Assembly: GCF_021462225.1 (NCBI RefSeq)
Contig: NC_061798.1
Span: 19,986,820 to 20,050,819 of the forward strand
From: Girardinichthys multiradiatus
Lineage: Eukaryota; Chordata; Actinopteri; Cyprinodontiformes; Goodeidae
Direction of reading: 5' to 3'
Length of the DNA stretch: 64,000 nt
A program made the translations under genes and the position numbers. Numbering within the stretch: position 1 is the stretch's first letter; every line of letters starts with the position of its first letter. Shown here in pieces: positions 40,124 through 53,177 of this stretch. The notes under the pieces were generated by a model. The model was given only the letters and a program-made list of their open reading frames with translations, searched no databases and had not been told where the DNA came from.

Positions 40124-40345
40124 TCACTGGCCACTTTATTAGGTACACCTTGCTAGTACCGGTTTGGACCCCTTTTGCCTTCAGAACTGCCTTAATCCTT
40201 CGTGGCATAGATTCAACAAGGTACTGAAAACATTCCTCAGAGAGTTTGGTCCATATTGACATGATAGCATCACACAGATGCTGCAGATTTGTCGGCTTCA
40301 CATCCTTGATGCAAATCTGTAAAAGGCCCAATTTGAGAACGTGTT
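40124..40345 (-). mobile_element. Tc1/mariner fragment with transposase C-terminus
   Basis: Terminus ACTCACTGGCCACTTTATTA then GGTACACC. The minus strand reads CDAIMSIWTKLSEECFQYLV and ESMPRRIKAVLKAKGVQT, a transposase C-terminal end. Only one end of the element is present. Confidence 0.65.
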
Positions 40346-41984
40346 ACAGGGTGAAATCATTTGAAAACATCCCATTCTCCGTTGCCATCTGTTGTATTTC
40401 CAGGATGGTAAAATATGTCTCATAGCTTAAACTCCCTTGATTAAAATGAGCCAGAACATTGCCTGTAACAACACCAGGTCATGTAACCTAGATTGTTGGA
40501 TAGATCAGTTACTCTAAGAGATGTTTAATCAGAAACCGCAGTTCCTGTTAGTTTGGTTGTGCATGGGCACATATTACTTTAGAGCTTTAAATCTTAAGGT
40601 ATTGCTGCTTTCAGTTCTACTTTGACAAAACCTGAGATAAGATCGGTTCCAACATTTTCATCTCAACAGGGGAACTTATAAACCTAGATGTTTTGTCACC
40701 CCTATGTGAAAGGCTTAATTTATAAAAGAGATTTACAACAGTGCACAAAGAGGTGTCATTGTATAAAGCAGCCTTATAGTATAGGTAGTAGGTAGTATAC
40801 AGGGGAGGTAACACACAACGTGGGACAGAATGATGGATTGTGTGAAGGTAGGAGATGGAGATAAGAGTGAGAGCAGGAGGAGCAAACAGAGTTATCAGGG
40901 AAATGAAGCAGGGGAAGAAAGGTAAAAGAGACAATGAGGTGTGAAAAAGGACTACAAGTAGGAGAATCACATAGCTGTTATGCTCGAGACATGCAGGTAT
41001 TATGTCCTTCAGGGTTATTTTGGTATGAGTGGATGAGTTTCCTTTTATTTGACAAAAAAAACATAAGCCGATGCTGATGGAGATCTCTTTGTGTGTCCAC
41101 TTTTTTGAATAAAGCAGAGATTGTGTGATTAATGTTTTAAATTCCTCAGATTACTTTTTTTTGTTTTATTCCTTAATAGATAGTAAGGTATGGGAAAGTC
41201 CTTTGTGAAAATGTTACCAGATATAGTTTATTATAGTGCACAGATTTTAATGTTTAACCACTCAATCATTTTCTTCAGTAAATAAAACTTAATCGAAATT
41301 TTACCCTCATCAGATGCTGTGGTGCACAATGCTGCATCGATGGACAGATCTGATTAGTTTAACTAAAGATCCATCATGTTTGTGTCCCGCCACCTATCAA
41401 ATGCTTACCATGGAAATTAGAGCAAAAATCCAATATCTACTCCATGCTTTCTTTATCTGTGCACTCCATATTGCAATGCTTAAATTCAATTATTCATAAG
41501 GTTTATTTGGCCAGTTTTGTTCTTCTGGAACATTGGTTTCTTCCCTTTACAATTAGTTTTGATTTATATTTATGGCTGCTGTTTTTCCCTCAGGCACATC
41601 AACTTACTGTTGCATAACTGGAGTATAATCAACTAGATTTATACATATGTTTTAGTTTCTAATCTAATCAGAGTCAGACTGTTTGAAGAGTAAGCTGTCT
41701 TTCCTAAGCTTTCAGGGAAGCCTAAACTACAACAGGGGAAGAAATGAAAGGAAAAAATTATGAAAATATAAATATTCTCAGATCACAATATTAACACTTG
41801 GATTTAAGTTGAATGAATAACTTAAATCTAATAAAAGAATCAATAATTCGACTATTAGTAATCTATTATAATGACTAATTACCAATAAATAAATAAACAT
41901 GAAATCTAACTATTTAAAGGGAGTTCTAAGTTGAAGATTGATGATCAGATTTTCTTTAGCTGATATAATTTAACTCCATAAAAT

Positions 41985-42155
41985 GGTGGGTCATGACACA
42001 GCTGTCCCGGGTTCTAGTCCCAACCCCTGCGACCTGTGCTGCAGGTCTTCCCACTCTCTTCACCCCACATCCTATCTGCTTACTTTCAGAAAATAACAAA
42101 AATGTAAATAAATAAAGGCCACTGGTGCTGCAAAAAATCTTTAAAAAATAAATGA
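41985..42155 (+). mobile_element. tRNA-derived SINE (second type)
   Basis: B-box-like GGTTCTAGTCC at 42010-42020, CTGCAGGTCTTCCCACTCTC and TAAATAAAGGCCACTGGTGC with an A-rich tail. Differs from the SINE at 12585. Confidence 0.6.
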
Positions 42156-42212
42156 TCTCTCTCTGGAATGGTAAACTCATGATTTAGGTGCACAATTTCT
42201 ATTTCTAAATAC

Positions 42213-42584
42213 TAGGGATGCACAATATTTGGGCAGTAACATCAGTATTGGCTGATGTTAGCCATTTTTTGAAACATGTCTGTATCGGTCTGATAAGTAA
42301 CTGGACTGATATTAACAACAAATGTTTTTTCCATCTAGTTGCAATTTGTGTTTCAGGACAAGGGGGTCATGTGGTGTTTGTTTTGTCATGTGACAGTGAT
42401 AGTGAGGCATCGCAAAATTGGGGGATGTTTCACTGAAGCCGAGAAGCAATGTCAGTTGTCTGGTCCTTTTTTCACCCGTCTAATGAGGGCAGGGATATAA
42501 ATATAATATTGGTAGTCGGCCATAACAGCAATATTAATGTATGATATCAATATCAGCCCAAATGTTTATATCGGAGCATCCCTG
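42213..42584. mobile_element. hAT-type MITE with 8-bp target duplication
   Basis: Begins TAGGGATGCACAATATTTGG and ends ATATCGGAGCATCCCTG. Flanks CTAAATAC (42205-42212) and CTAAATAA (42585-42592) agree at 7 of 8 positions. No coding sequence. A diverged copy is at 63655. Confidence 0.8.
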
Positions 42585-43479
42585 CTAAATAATCCACTGG
42601 AGTCTGAGGGAAAGTTTAGAAGAATTCAGTTTTATTTATATAGCGCCAATTTACAACACGTCATCTCAAGGCACTTTCAAAAGTCAGGTACATACATTCC
42701 AATTAATCCTAACCATTGAACAGTGCAGTCAGATTCAGTTATTTATTCAAATTGGATAAAAGGTTTTTCTGTCTAAGGAAACCCAGCAGATTGCATCGAG
42801 TCAGAGACTTGTAGCAGTCACTCCTGGATGAGCATGTAGCGACAGTGGAGAGGAAAAACTCCCTTTTAACAGGAAGAAACCTCCAGCAGAACCAGGCTCA
42901 GTGTGAGCGGCCATCTGCCACGACCGACTGGGGGTTTGAGAGAACAGAGCAGAGACACAAAAAGAACAAAGAAGCACTGATCCAGGAGTACTTTCTATGG
43001 GAAGGAAAAGTAAATGTTAATGGATTTAGGTCCTTTAGTCGTTTCACCTAAAAAGAAAGAACAGAAAACTCTGAGCCAGTTTTCAAGGTTAGAGTCTGAA
43101 AGAGAGCACATAGAGTTAGTCACAGTAAAAGCTCAGTCAATTTCCATGTCTAGGAGAGAGAAAGGGTTAAACACTGAAAGACAGGGCCATGTGGGTCATC
43201 GGTAGAGCGTGAGCATTAAGTTGTTGCCAGCAGAAGCTTGGACGATGCCCCTCTCCAGAAAGGTGTCACAGGTAGACACAGGGTCAGGCCGGGTGTAGCT
43301 TCTAGGAAGAGAAAAGAGGGAGAACATAAAGTTCAAAACTGAAATATCAGCAAATAATGCAGAATTAGAAAGTAGTGTGAGAATGTAGCGAAGAGGGTGA
43401 AAGTGGTCATTATGTCCTCCAGCAGCCTAAGCCTATAGCAGCATAACTACAGAGATAGCTCAGGATAACCTAAGCCACT

Positions 43480-45175
43480 CTAACTATAAGCTTTATCAAA
43501 AAGGAAAGTTTTAAGCCTAGCCTTAAAAGTAGAGAGGGTGTCTGCCTCACGGACTAAAACTGGGAGCTGGTTCCACAGGAGAGGAGCCTGATAACTAAAG
43601 GATCTGCCTCCCATTCTACTTCTAGAGACTCTAGGAACAACCAGTAAACCTGCAGTCTGAGAACGAAGTGCTCTGTTAGGAACATATGGAACAATCAGAT
43701 ATCTGATGTATGATGGAGCTAGATCATTAAGGGCTTTATATGTGAGGAGGATAATTTTAAATTCTATTCTGGATTTAACAGGGAGCCAATGAAGGGAAGC
43801 TAAAGTAGGTGAAATATGATCTCTCTTTTTAATTTTCATCAGAACTCTTGCTGCAGCGTTTTGAATCAGCTGAAGGCTTTTAACTGCATTTTGTGGATAT
43901 CCTGATAGTAAAGAATTACAATAGTCCAGCCTTGAAGTAACAAATGCATGGACTAGTTTTTCAGCGTCACTCCTAGACAGGATATTTCTAATTTTGGCAA
44001 TGTTCTGGAGGTGAAAGAAGGAAATCCTAGAAACCTGTTTAATATAGGATTTAAATGACATGTCCTGGTCAAAAGTAACACCAAGGTTTTTTACTTTATT
44101 ACCGGAGGTCAATTTAATGCCTTCCAGGTTAAGTGATTGATTAAGCAGTTTCTTTTTTAAAGACTCCGGTCTAAAGACAACAACTTCTGTCTTGTCTGAA
44201 TTTAGAAGCAGAACATTTAAAGTCATCCAAGTTTTTATATCTTCAAGACATGCTTGTAGTCTATCTAACTGGTTGGGCTCATCAGGATTTGTGGATAAAT
44301 AAAGCTGAGTATCATCAGTGTAACAGTGAAAATGTATTCTATGCTGCCTGATAATTGTACCTACTGGATGCATATATATATAGTAAAGAGAATTGGCCCA
44401 AGTACTGAACCTTGTGGTACTCCACAATTAACCCTGGAGATTAAAGATGACTTATCATTTACATGAACAAACAGGAATCTGTCAGACAAATAAGATTTAA
44501 ACCAGCCTAGCGCTGTTCCCCTGATCCCTACAGCATATTCCAGCCTTTCTAAGATAATATTGTGATTGACTGTATCAAATGCAGCACTGAGATCTAACAG
44601 GACAATTACAGACACACGTCCATTATCTGAGGCCATAAGAATATCATTAGTGACTTTCAGCAGAGCTGTTTCAGTGCTATGATGAACTCTGAAGCCTGAC
44701 TGAAACTCTTCAAACAGGTCATTGCTGTATGAATGCTCACACATTTGATTAGCAACTATTTTCTCAAGGATTTTAGATAAGAATGGAAGATTGGATATAG
44801 GTCTGTAATTTTTCAAGTCATCTCAATCAAGCGCAGGTTTCTTGGTTTAATTACAGCTACCTTAAAAGCCTGTGGTACATATCCATTTAGTAAGGATAGG
44901 TTAATCATACCTAAAATGGGGATGGTAATCAGAGGGAACACTTCCTTAAATAATTTGGTTGGGATTGGGTCTAACATACAAGTTGAAGGTTTAGATGAAG
45001 CTAATATTTCTGATAACTCAGGAAGCTCCACAGGATCAAAGCAGTCCAAACACAGATCAGGTTCTGCAGTTATTTCCAATGTTGTCTCACTTGCTGAGGA
45101 TGAAGTAATCATCTTCTGGAGTATGTCAAAGATTTTATTTTTAATAGAATCAATTTTATTTAAGAAGAATCCCAT
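43480..45175 (-). pseudogene. LINE reverse transcriptase domain (frameshifted)
   Basis: ILASSKPSTCMLDPIPTKLF, then after a break near 44815 [63 protein letters not shown] and, after a second break near 44380, CYTDDTQLYLS. This is the catalytic YxDD box, here YTDD. The C-terminal part runs unbroken to FKARLKTFLFDKAYS. Breaks at two or more sites. Confidence 0.88.
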
Positions 45176-45269
45176 AAAGTCATGACTGCTGAGAGCTAAG
45201 GGAATGGATGGCTCAACAGAGCTATGACTCTGTGTAAGTTTAGCAACTGTACTAAAGAGAAACCTAGGA

Positions 45270-46440
45270 TTATTCTTGTTCTCTTATTAATGATGAGAAA
45301 TAAGCTGTTCTGGCTTGGCGAAGTGTCTTTTTATACAACAGTAAGCTATTTTTCCAGATTAAGTAGGAATCCTCTAGGTGTGTAGAGCGCCATTTTCTCT
45401 CCAATTTTCTAACATTGTGCTTTAAAGTATGCAGCTCTGAATTAAACCAGGGAGCTACCCTCCTATGAATAATTACCTTCTTTTTCAAGGGGGCTGCATT
45501 GTCTAATGCACCACGCAATGATGAAGTAACTCTATGAACAAGAGAATCAATTTGTGAAGGGGAAGAAACAAAATTATTGCCCTCCACTGTGCTTTTCTGT
45601 GATAATGAGGAAATCAAAAGTGGAACAGATTCTTTAAAGGTTTTTACAGCATTGTCTGATAATGATCTACTATAATGAAATTTTCTTTCAGGTGTGGAGT
45701 ACTCGGTTAAATTAAACTCAAGGGTTATTAAAAAATGGTCAGACAGGACAGGGTTATGAGAAAATATTGTTATGTCTTTACACTCAATGCCATATGTCAG
45801 CACAAGGTCCAGAGAATGAAGACAAAGGTGGGTAGGTTTGTTAACCTTTTGAGCAAAGACAATTGAGTCTAAGATAACATTAAAGGCTATATTTAAGCTA
45901 TCACTTTCAGTGTCAACATGAATGTTAAAATCCCCCACTATAATAACCTTATCTGTATTTAACACCAAATAAGATAAAAGGTCTGAAAACTGATCTAAAA
46001 ATTGAGAATAAGGGCCTGGTGGACGGTACAAAACAACAAACAAGTGGTTTTAGTGCTTTGCAATTTGGACGAGGAAAACTAAGGATTAAATATTCAAAAG
46101 AGTTGTAGCTATTGATTGGTCTGGGACTAGTCAATAAATTGGACTGAAAGATGGTTGCTACTCCTCCTCCTCGCCCAGTATTTCGAGGAATGTGAAAATT
46201 TTAATAATTAGTAGGAGTTGACTCATTTATAGTAACATAATCCTCTTGCTGCAGCCAGGTTTCTGTGAGGCAAAATAAATCAATCTGATTGTCACAAATC
46301 AGGTCACTAACTAGCAATGTCTTTGAAAAGAGAGATCTTATGTTGAGTAAGCCACATTTAATTGTTTTATTTTTCTTTTTAGTCTGAGTTGTGTTTATTT
46401 TTATTAGATTTTCCTGATTTCCTCGTTTTAGATTACTTTT
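45270..46440 (-). pseudogene. LINE endonuclease domain (frameshifted)
   Basis: From the 5' side: [20 protein letters not shown], then [10 protein letters not shown] with the catalytic Glu, the RGGGVA motif, then after a frameshift near 46040 VLYRPPGPYSQFLDQFSDLL, VIIVGDFNIHVD (catalytic Asp/Asn) and NPVLSDHFLI (SDH motif). A stop interrupts the frame near 46200. Confidence 0.8.
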
Positions 46441-46734
46441 TAATTATTCAATTTTGGCCGTGGGCGAGACACTGTCTTAATAGGGTAATGGGTAGCTGCA
46501 GAGAGGAGTGTTAAACTATTACCCTGCTTCCTGGTCTGAACCCTGGTCTGAATTCATAAGAAGGTTCCCAACAAAGGAAAGTCTGGAGCTAGGGTACAGA
46601 AAACAGCCTTACCATAGGACATGATGAAGAGCATCTCCAGGTGGGGGCAGACGCTGTTTACTTTCCTTGGAACCAACTTGGGCTTCTCCTCCAGGATCCA
46701 TCAGCTCTCTTGGCTGGAAAGCATCGTCAGCCTT

Positions 46735-46880
46735 GATGTGCACAGTTATATCTTGATATGTTGCTTCAGTATTTTAATGCAATGATTTTTCATGATACCA
46801 TCTATTTTGTAAAGTGCACCAGTCCCTCCTGCAGCAAAACACCTAAACATGATGATGCATGGCTGCCACCCTCTAATCTG
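46735..46880 (-). mobile_element. Tc1 relic, Sleeping Beauty-like
   Basis: ATCTTGATATGTTGCTTCAG, GATACCATCTATTTTGTAAA and GTGCACCAGTCCCTCCTGCA are the inverted transposase-coding region of that Tc1 group. A short scrap next to the LINE 5' end. Confidence 0.5.
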
Positions 46881-48119
46881 GCCTCTTTGTCATCTAGATG
46901 TAACAATGAGCATTATGGGGATTAAAGACATTTGAAAACTGAGTGGACATTTGTTTATGCCTTTAGAGCTTTTGGCCTGGTTTATGTTGTTTTCGTCAGC
47001 AGTTTTTAGTGTGGTTTGTATGACAGGCCCCAGTCTCATCATTTCTCTAATTATTCTGGCATTTGGCAAATGGAAATAATTTTCATAATCCTAATTGAAT
47101 TTATATAGGAAAATTTCATTCTCGTTTAATATCAAAGGTGAATAATAAAAGATTGTGTTTTTTAGAGAGCGTATGTGGAGATATGGTTTCCGCTGTATCT
47201 TGAGACCTTTTACTACCCCAATGCCTACTACACTAATTAAAAGGGTTTGAACTGGAATCTGCATACATGGATTTTCTGTCTGGCATTCTTGCTGCATAAA
47301 GCTTTGTTTAGCAGCTTGTATTTTACTACCATGTCAGTTTAGTATTGAGGCAAGGTTGACTGTCTCCTTTAGTCAGGATTTAATGAAAAGGATATTTGTG
47401 CTTCTTACTTTGTTCTGAGTTCAGCATAATACATATATTAAACTTTTAGGTGTGAAGTAGTGTTGCTTTTTTAAGTAATTTATGTAATCCATTTTCTTAA
47501 GGATTTTAAACGCCCACGATTTGAGATTTAAAACAATAGAGAGGTTTAAAAGTAAAGTTCTTTTTTCCAATCTGTAATGTGTATGCACATTTCTCTGACA
47601 TTCAGAGTAATTAAAGGTTTCTTAGAAATTACTGTGGCTTGCTGGTTTGTATATATTCAACTCTGTAATTTTAATGACTGAAATATTTGCCCTGAATCAA
47701 AATATACCACATAAACTTTAAATCCAAGGTCCATTTAAAATATGTTTTGGTTCTTGAGACCATGCTTTTTCTAAAATAGTGGATGAAAAAAAAAACTTTA
47801 TCTAAATTTATTACAGTACAAAAAGGTTTTACTTAGTCTTGTCTTTGTGAAACCCATTTGTATATTCACTCTCCGGAATAGGTTTTCTGATATAGAACGA
47901 AATTGTCCTGGATTCAATCTTTGCTAACAGCTTCAACAGCACAGTTGGATATACAAAAGCAGAGAATTGCCCGGCTTACGTTTGAGTGTATTTCTGGTAG
48001 GGCTGTAATAATTTCTGTTTTACAAGAATTTTACAAAGTTGATTACTAGCCTAGTGTTTTATTCAAAATAGATTGGCAATCAATTTAGATAACATTATCT
48101 CAAGGAACTTCCTGGTTAA

Positions 48120-48440
48120 ATAAATAAATAAAATTTAAATATTATTGGACTTGGTACTAAGCCTTGTGGATCCCCACAAGTTAAAGAAGCTTTCACAAAA
48201 GAGTACTCATTAGGTTCTTTAGAAAATCTCCTATCCTGTCAATAGGAGAGAAAAAACTGTTTGAAACGAGAATACCATCCAGAAATACCATCCAGATGTT
48301 AAACTGTGTTAAGATAAACATGGTTGTCCATGGTGCACTGAGGTCAAGCAGATCATTCCCAGCATCAGTTGTCATCAAGAGGTCATTGAATACGTTTAAT
48401 AGGACATTCTCTGATTGGTGCTTGTATAAATCATTTTGAG
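48120..48440 (-). mobile_element. L2-type LINE fragment
   Basis: The minus strand gives LLMTTDAGNDLLDLSAPWTT, a decayed [10 protein letters not shown] block, and GGTACTAAGCCTTGTGGATC parallels the LINE at 44395. Short and decayed. Confidence 0.55.
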
Positions 48441-49251
48441 ATGGTTTTCAGATCACTACAGTGAGCAGATATTTGACAGTTATTCCCTTCAGGTTTACAG
48501 CTCCAAACAGCAGGCTGTGACTCCCAAATTGCTTCTGTCATTCTCAATTAATTGAACTCATTACGGCCGATAGACTGGAGATTCAAAGATATCCAGTAAA
48601 CATGGGACCTGCCATAACAGGCAGCCAGCTTTGTTACTCCCAATTAAAAGGATAATTGGCACTTTATTAGTGCAATTCAAGTTCAAACACATCTAAATCC
48701 CCTCGGGGTTACAGCAGAGTTTCACCATTTGCGCTGGTGTTTGAGTTGTGCCTATTTAAATTCAAAGCCTCAAGCCGTCTGCGTAATAAGCTCCTTGTAA
48801 ATGCCATGCCATGAATATTCATTTATCTCCATAGTTTTGTTTTGTTCAATAATCTCTGCTGAGGCCCTGCAGTGTGGATATGGAGCAAGAAGAGAATTTG
48901 CCTAACCCTTGGCCAGCTTTTAGTGAGTTTTTTTAGATTAAAGTTTTTATTTTCTGTAGCCATTTTACAACAGCCATGATTAATTAACAGATGTCTCTAC
49001 CTAAAGGAAAATGCAAAATTAAATCTTTTTTTGGAGGGTCTCAGCATCATTGGGCCATAAATAATATTTGGAGAAATGTAAATACACAATCAAATTTCAA
49101 TCAGAGGCCGACGTCCCAGCAACTTGATGACTGTTTAGTGGATATTTACCAATCGGGCTTTTTCTGACCAACTCAGATTTTTGGTTTTCGTTGGGGTTTG
49201 ACCTGCCAATTCAAATCAGCTCGATTTTAGTTTTTCCTTATGACTATAATA

Positions 49252-50570
49252 CAGTGGGGCCAACAAGTATTTAGTCAGTCACTGATTGTGGAAGTTCTCC
49301 TACTTAGAAAGATGTGAGAGAGGTCTGTAATTGTCAACATAGGTACACTTTAACTGTGAGAGACAAAATGGGGGGGAAAAAAATCCAGGAAATCACATTG
49401 TAGGATTGTTAAATAATTTATTTATAAATTATGGTGGAAAATAAGTATTTGGTCAGTAACAAAAGTTCAACTCAGTACTTTGTAGCATAACCTTTGTTGG
49501 CAATAACAGAGGTCAAATGTTTCCTGTAAGTCTTCACCAGGTTTGCAAAAACTGTAGATGGTATTTTGGCCCATTCCTCCATGCAGATCTCTTCTAGAGC
49601 AGTGATGTTTTGGGGCTGTCACTGGGCAACACGGACTTTCAACTCCCTCCCCAAATTTTCTATGGGGTTGAGGTCTGGAGACTGGCTAGGGCACTCCAGG
49701 ACCATGAAAACAGCTCAGGCAACGGAGGCACTCCTCCGTTGCCTGAGCGGTGTGTTTGGGATCATTGTCATGCTGGAAGACCCAGCCATGTTGCATCTTC
49801 AATGCTCTCATTGGTGGAAGGAGGTTTTGGCTTAAAATTTCATGATACATGGCTTCTTCCTCCAAACACGATGAGGTTTGTGCCAAAAAGTTCTATTTTG
49901 GTTTCATCTGACTATATGATATTCTCCCAATCCTCTTCTGGATCATCCCTATGTTCTCTGGCAAACTTCAGATGGGACTAGATATGTACTGGCTTAAGCA
50001 TGGGGACACACCTTGCACTGCAGGATTTGAGTCACCCTCGGGGTAGTGTGTTACTGATGGTAGCCTTTGTTACTTTGGTCTCAGCTCTGTGCAGGTCATT
50101 CATCTGGTCCCTCTGTGTAGTTCTAGGATTTTTACTCACCATTCTCAGGATCATTTTGACCCCATGGGATAAGATCTTGCGTGGGGCCACAGATCGAGTG
50201 ACATTATCACTGGTCTTGTATGACTTCCATTTTCTTACAGTTGCTCCCACAGTTAATTTATTCACACCAACATTCTTGCCTATTGTAGATTCTCTTTTTC
50301 TAGCCTGGTGCAGATCTACAATTTTTTTACGGGTGTACTTCAACAGCTCTTTGGTCTTGGCCATGGTTGAGTTTGGAGTCTGACTGTTTGAGGCTGTGGA
50401 CAGGTGTCTCTTATACAGATAACGAGTTCAAACAGGTGCCATTAATACAGGCAAACGAGTGGAGGGCAGAAGAGCTTCTTAAAGGAGAAGTGACAGGTCT
50501 GTGAGGGCCAGACATCTTGCTCGTTTGTGGGTGACCAAATACTTATTTTCTACCATACGTTATTTCTAAA
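49252..50570 (-). mobile_element. Tc1 transposon, right end lost
   Basis: The left end CAGTGGGGCCAACAAGTATT follows TA. The minus strand starts a transposase at 50364 (MAKTKELLKYTRKKIVDLHQ, VTKATISNTLPRG) and continues in other frames through [20 protein letters not shown] and [15 protein letters not shown]. It is interrupted by frameshifts and by a perfect hairpin at 49713-49748. The right terminal repeat is missing; a LINE remnant starts soon after. Confidence 0.8.
49713..49748. repeat. perfect 16-bp foldback within the Tc1 copy
   Basis: Arms GCTCAGGCAACGGAGG and CCTCCGTTGCCTGAGC, loop CACT. Confidence 0.9.
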
Positions 50571-50599
50571 ACAAGACCTCTAGGCAAATGAGATCACAA

Positions 50600-52075
50600 T
50601 CTTTCAGAAAGTCATAAATTCAGACTGGGATGCACTGTTCCATCTACTTCAAGAGGACATCAATGCCATGACTGAGTGTGTGACCGACTATATAAACTTC
50701 TGTCTGGATAACACCATCCCCACCAGAATGGTGAGATGCTTCACCCAAAAAAAAAAACCCAGGATCACCAGTGACCTGAACGACCTGCTTAAAAAGAAAA
50801 ACATTCTCCTTCAGAGTGGGATACATGGAATTATTGAGGAGTATACAGAAGCAACTTAAAGTCCAGATAAGAGACAGCAAGGAGGTGTATAAGAAGAAGC
50901 TGGAGAGCAAGCTCCAGCAAAACAATATCAGAGATGCGTTGTCAGGGATGAAGAAGATCCCAGGCTTCAAGCAGAAGGACGATCGGAATGTCTAATGGAT
51001 GTCTGGACAGAACCAATGAACTAAACACATTCTTCAATAAGTTTAGTTCAAAAACAAGCTGAGCATCCTCCTTTCCTGCCCACAGCCAAACAGACATTCC
51101 ACCCTCCTTTGACCCGCAAAGTCAAGTTTTATCTTCCACCACAGCCGTGGACCCTTCTGCTTCTACATGTTCAACCATATCAGATGATGCTGCCCACCTG
51201 ATTAAGCAAGCAATAAACTAAATCAGGACCCCCTTCAGTTTGCTTATCTCTGTGGAGTTGGAGTTGAAGATGCCATCATACACCTGCTTCAACAAACCCA
51301 CTGTCATCTGGACAAGGCCAGCAGCACTGTGACGATCATGTTCTTTGATTTCTCCAGAATGTTTAACACAATTGAACCTGCTTTGCATAATATCATCTTG
51401 AACATGAATAAAACAAATGAGATGACTGCAGATTTTAAGAGAAACAAGAATAGGTGTAACACTATTTCCATCATGGGAGAAGGAGTTGAGGTGGTGGAGG
51501 AGTATAAATACCTCAGTGTTCACCTGGACAACAGACTGGAGTGGAGATGCAACTGTGAAGATGTCTACAAGAAGGGGCAGAGCAGACTGTACTTCTTGAG
51601 GAAGCTTAGGACCTTCGGTATTTGCAGGAAGATACTGCATATCATCTATTAGTCTGTTGTGGAAAGTGTGATATTTTCTGCCATCATCTGCTGGGGTAGC
51701 AGCATCAAAGCCAGGGACTTAAAAAAGCTCAACAAGCTAATAAAGAATGCTGGTTCTGTTCTGGAGACTCCTCTGAAACCTCTGGAGATCATTGTGGAAA
51801 GATGGATTCTTCATAAAACGAAGAACATTATGGAGAACCCTGAGCATCATCTTCATGAGACTGTCCTACAACAACAGAGTGTCTTCAGTCAGAGGCTTCT
51901 TCAGATCTGCTGTAAGACGGAGCGCTACAGGAGATCCTTCCTGCCCACAACCATCAGCATCTACAACAGCTCTTTGAAGAAACCTGCATAAAATGAGCTA
52001 CAACAACATTTAAATTTCCTTTGGGATTAATACAGTTTTTTATTTGAATTTGAATTTATTTTTAATTAATACAAT
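50600..52075 (+). mobile_element. non-LTR retrotransposon remnant (CR1/L2/Rex-like)
   Basis: Plus-strand fragments in several frames: NAMTECVTDYINFCLDNTIP, PRITSDLNDLLKKKN, MFFDFSRMFNTIEPALHNII, VVEEYKYLSVHLDNRLEW, GQSRLYFLRKLRTFGICRKI and ICWGSSIKARDLKKLNKLI, ending KTERYRRSFLPTTISIYNSS. The 3' tail is TTTCCTTTGGGATTAATACA followed by TTTGAATTTGAATTT repeats. The catalytic YxDD segment is missing or deleted between about 51380 and 51420. Confidence 0.75.
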
Positions 52076-53177
52076 TTTCATAATAATTATTGCAGGTTTA
52101 CATAGAAATATCAGTTTTAAAAGAAGCATAAAATAAAAGACTTAAAACATTACTCCTATTTATACTTCAAAGGACTTGTCCATAATCTTTATCAAATTGT
52201 TGCTAAGCTCAAGTAAGTGCACAAAATAGGACATGCTGTTGGTTCAGTTTTAAGATTGTTCTTTAGCTTGATCCATATAACAGGAAATTATAAAAAATAA
52301 AAAAAAAGATTTAGCATGTATAAACTTATTTTCGTTGTATCTCTACAGACAGAATGCATCTCAAACATGATAAGCTAACTCCCAGATTAGTTTTTTTTTG
52401 GGTTGGCTAATTGGCCTGTTTTGGCAGTCTGAAGCTGTATGTATTTATTACCAGCAAGTAATATTTTCACTAGCCATCAATTGCAAAGTTTTGCATACAA
52501 CCTAGTTATTACAACCCCCTCAAACTTTTGTGATGAAGCTAAAAATCTTAAATTTCTGTTGATGTTATATTCATAGCTTTTTTGTTTCCATCTTTTACTG
52601 TTTCAGAATTGCATCTAAGAATAGATTCAACTCTGCATGTTTAACCACCCCCTTGAGTGAAGCACAGCTTTCAGTTCTCTTTCTAATATTTTTAGCTATA
52701 ACAGACAAAACATTTTGTATTTGAGAGTGTTAGGTCGTCTCGCAAGGGTGGCTCTTTAAAGTGTTTCCAAAGGTCCAAGTTTTCGGGTGATTTGGTGGCT
52801 TTAACAAACATGTTGGATGAGCGACTTTTAACAGGTTCCAACTTTGATTTTTCTTGTAGCCAGATGCACCTTTCTCTGTGGAATCAGCTATGAAAGAGGG
52901 AGCATTATACCTAAAATTGTTCAGCTACCTATATGTCTGAGCAAGAATATGACTGATGGAGGTTAATGCGGAAGTCGGGTCTGAAAGCAACGGTGACGAG
53001 GATAATGATCATCTTCAGAACTTAAAGTGGTACAAAACTGTTTAGTTTATTTTTTATGTTTTTGATTGAATTAATTTCTGCACGTTTGCCTCTTGTAAGT
53101 GGCGTATTCTACTGCTGTCACCTTAATTATGTGGCATGCCAGCGCATTTATCATGCAAATCCTAAATTATACATATA

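Larger units (their letters stand above)
42605..46735 (-). mobile_element. L2-type non-LTR retrotransposon (LINE), nearly full length, inactive
   Basis: Read on the minus strand: a poorly resolved 5' part (46735-46450), endonuclease, reverse transcriptase, a 3' UTR (about 43480-42680) and a tail with GGCGCTATATAAATAAAACT. Endonuclease plus reverse transcriptase with a short tail and no LTR is the layout of L2/CR1-group LINEs. Several frameshifts make it non-functional. The 5' limit is estimated from where a Tc1 relic begins. Confidence 0.8.

Noticed and set aside
42845..43205. Plus-strand frames in the LINE 3' region
   Set aside because: The sequence is the complement of the LINE 3' untranslated region, repeated in many fish genomes.
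49566..50383. Plus-strand frames across the Tc1 at 49252
   Set aside because: They are antisense to the degenerate transposase and have no homology of their own.
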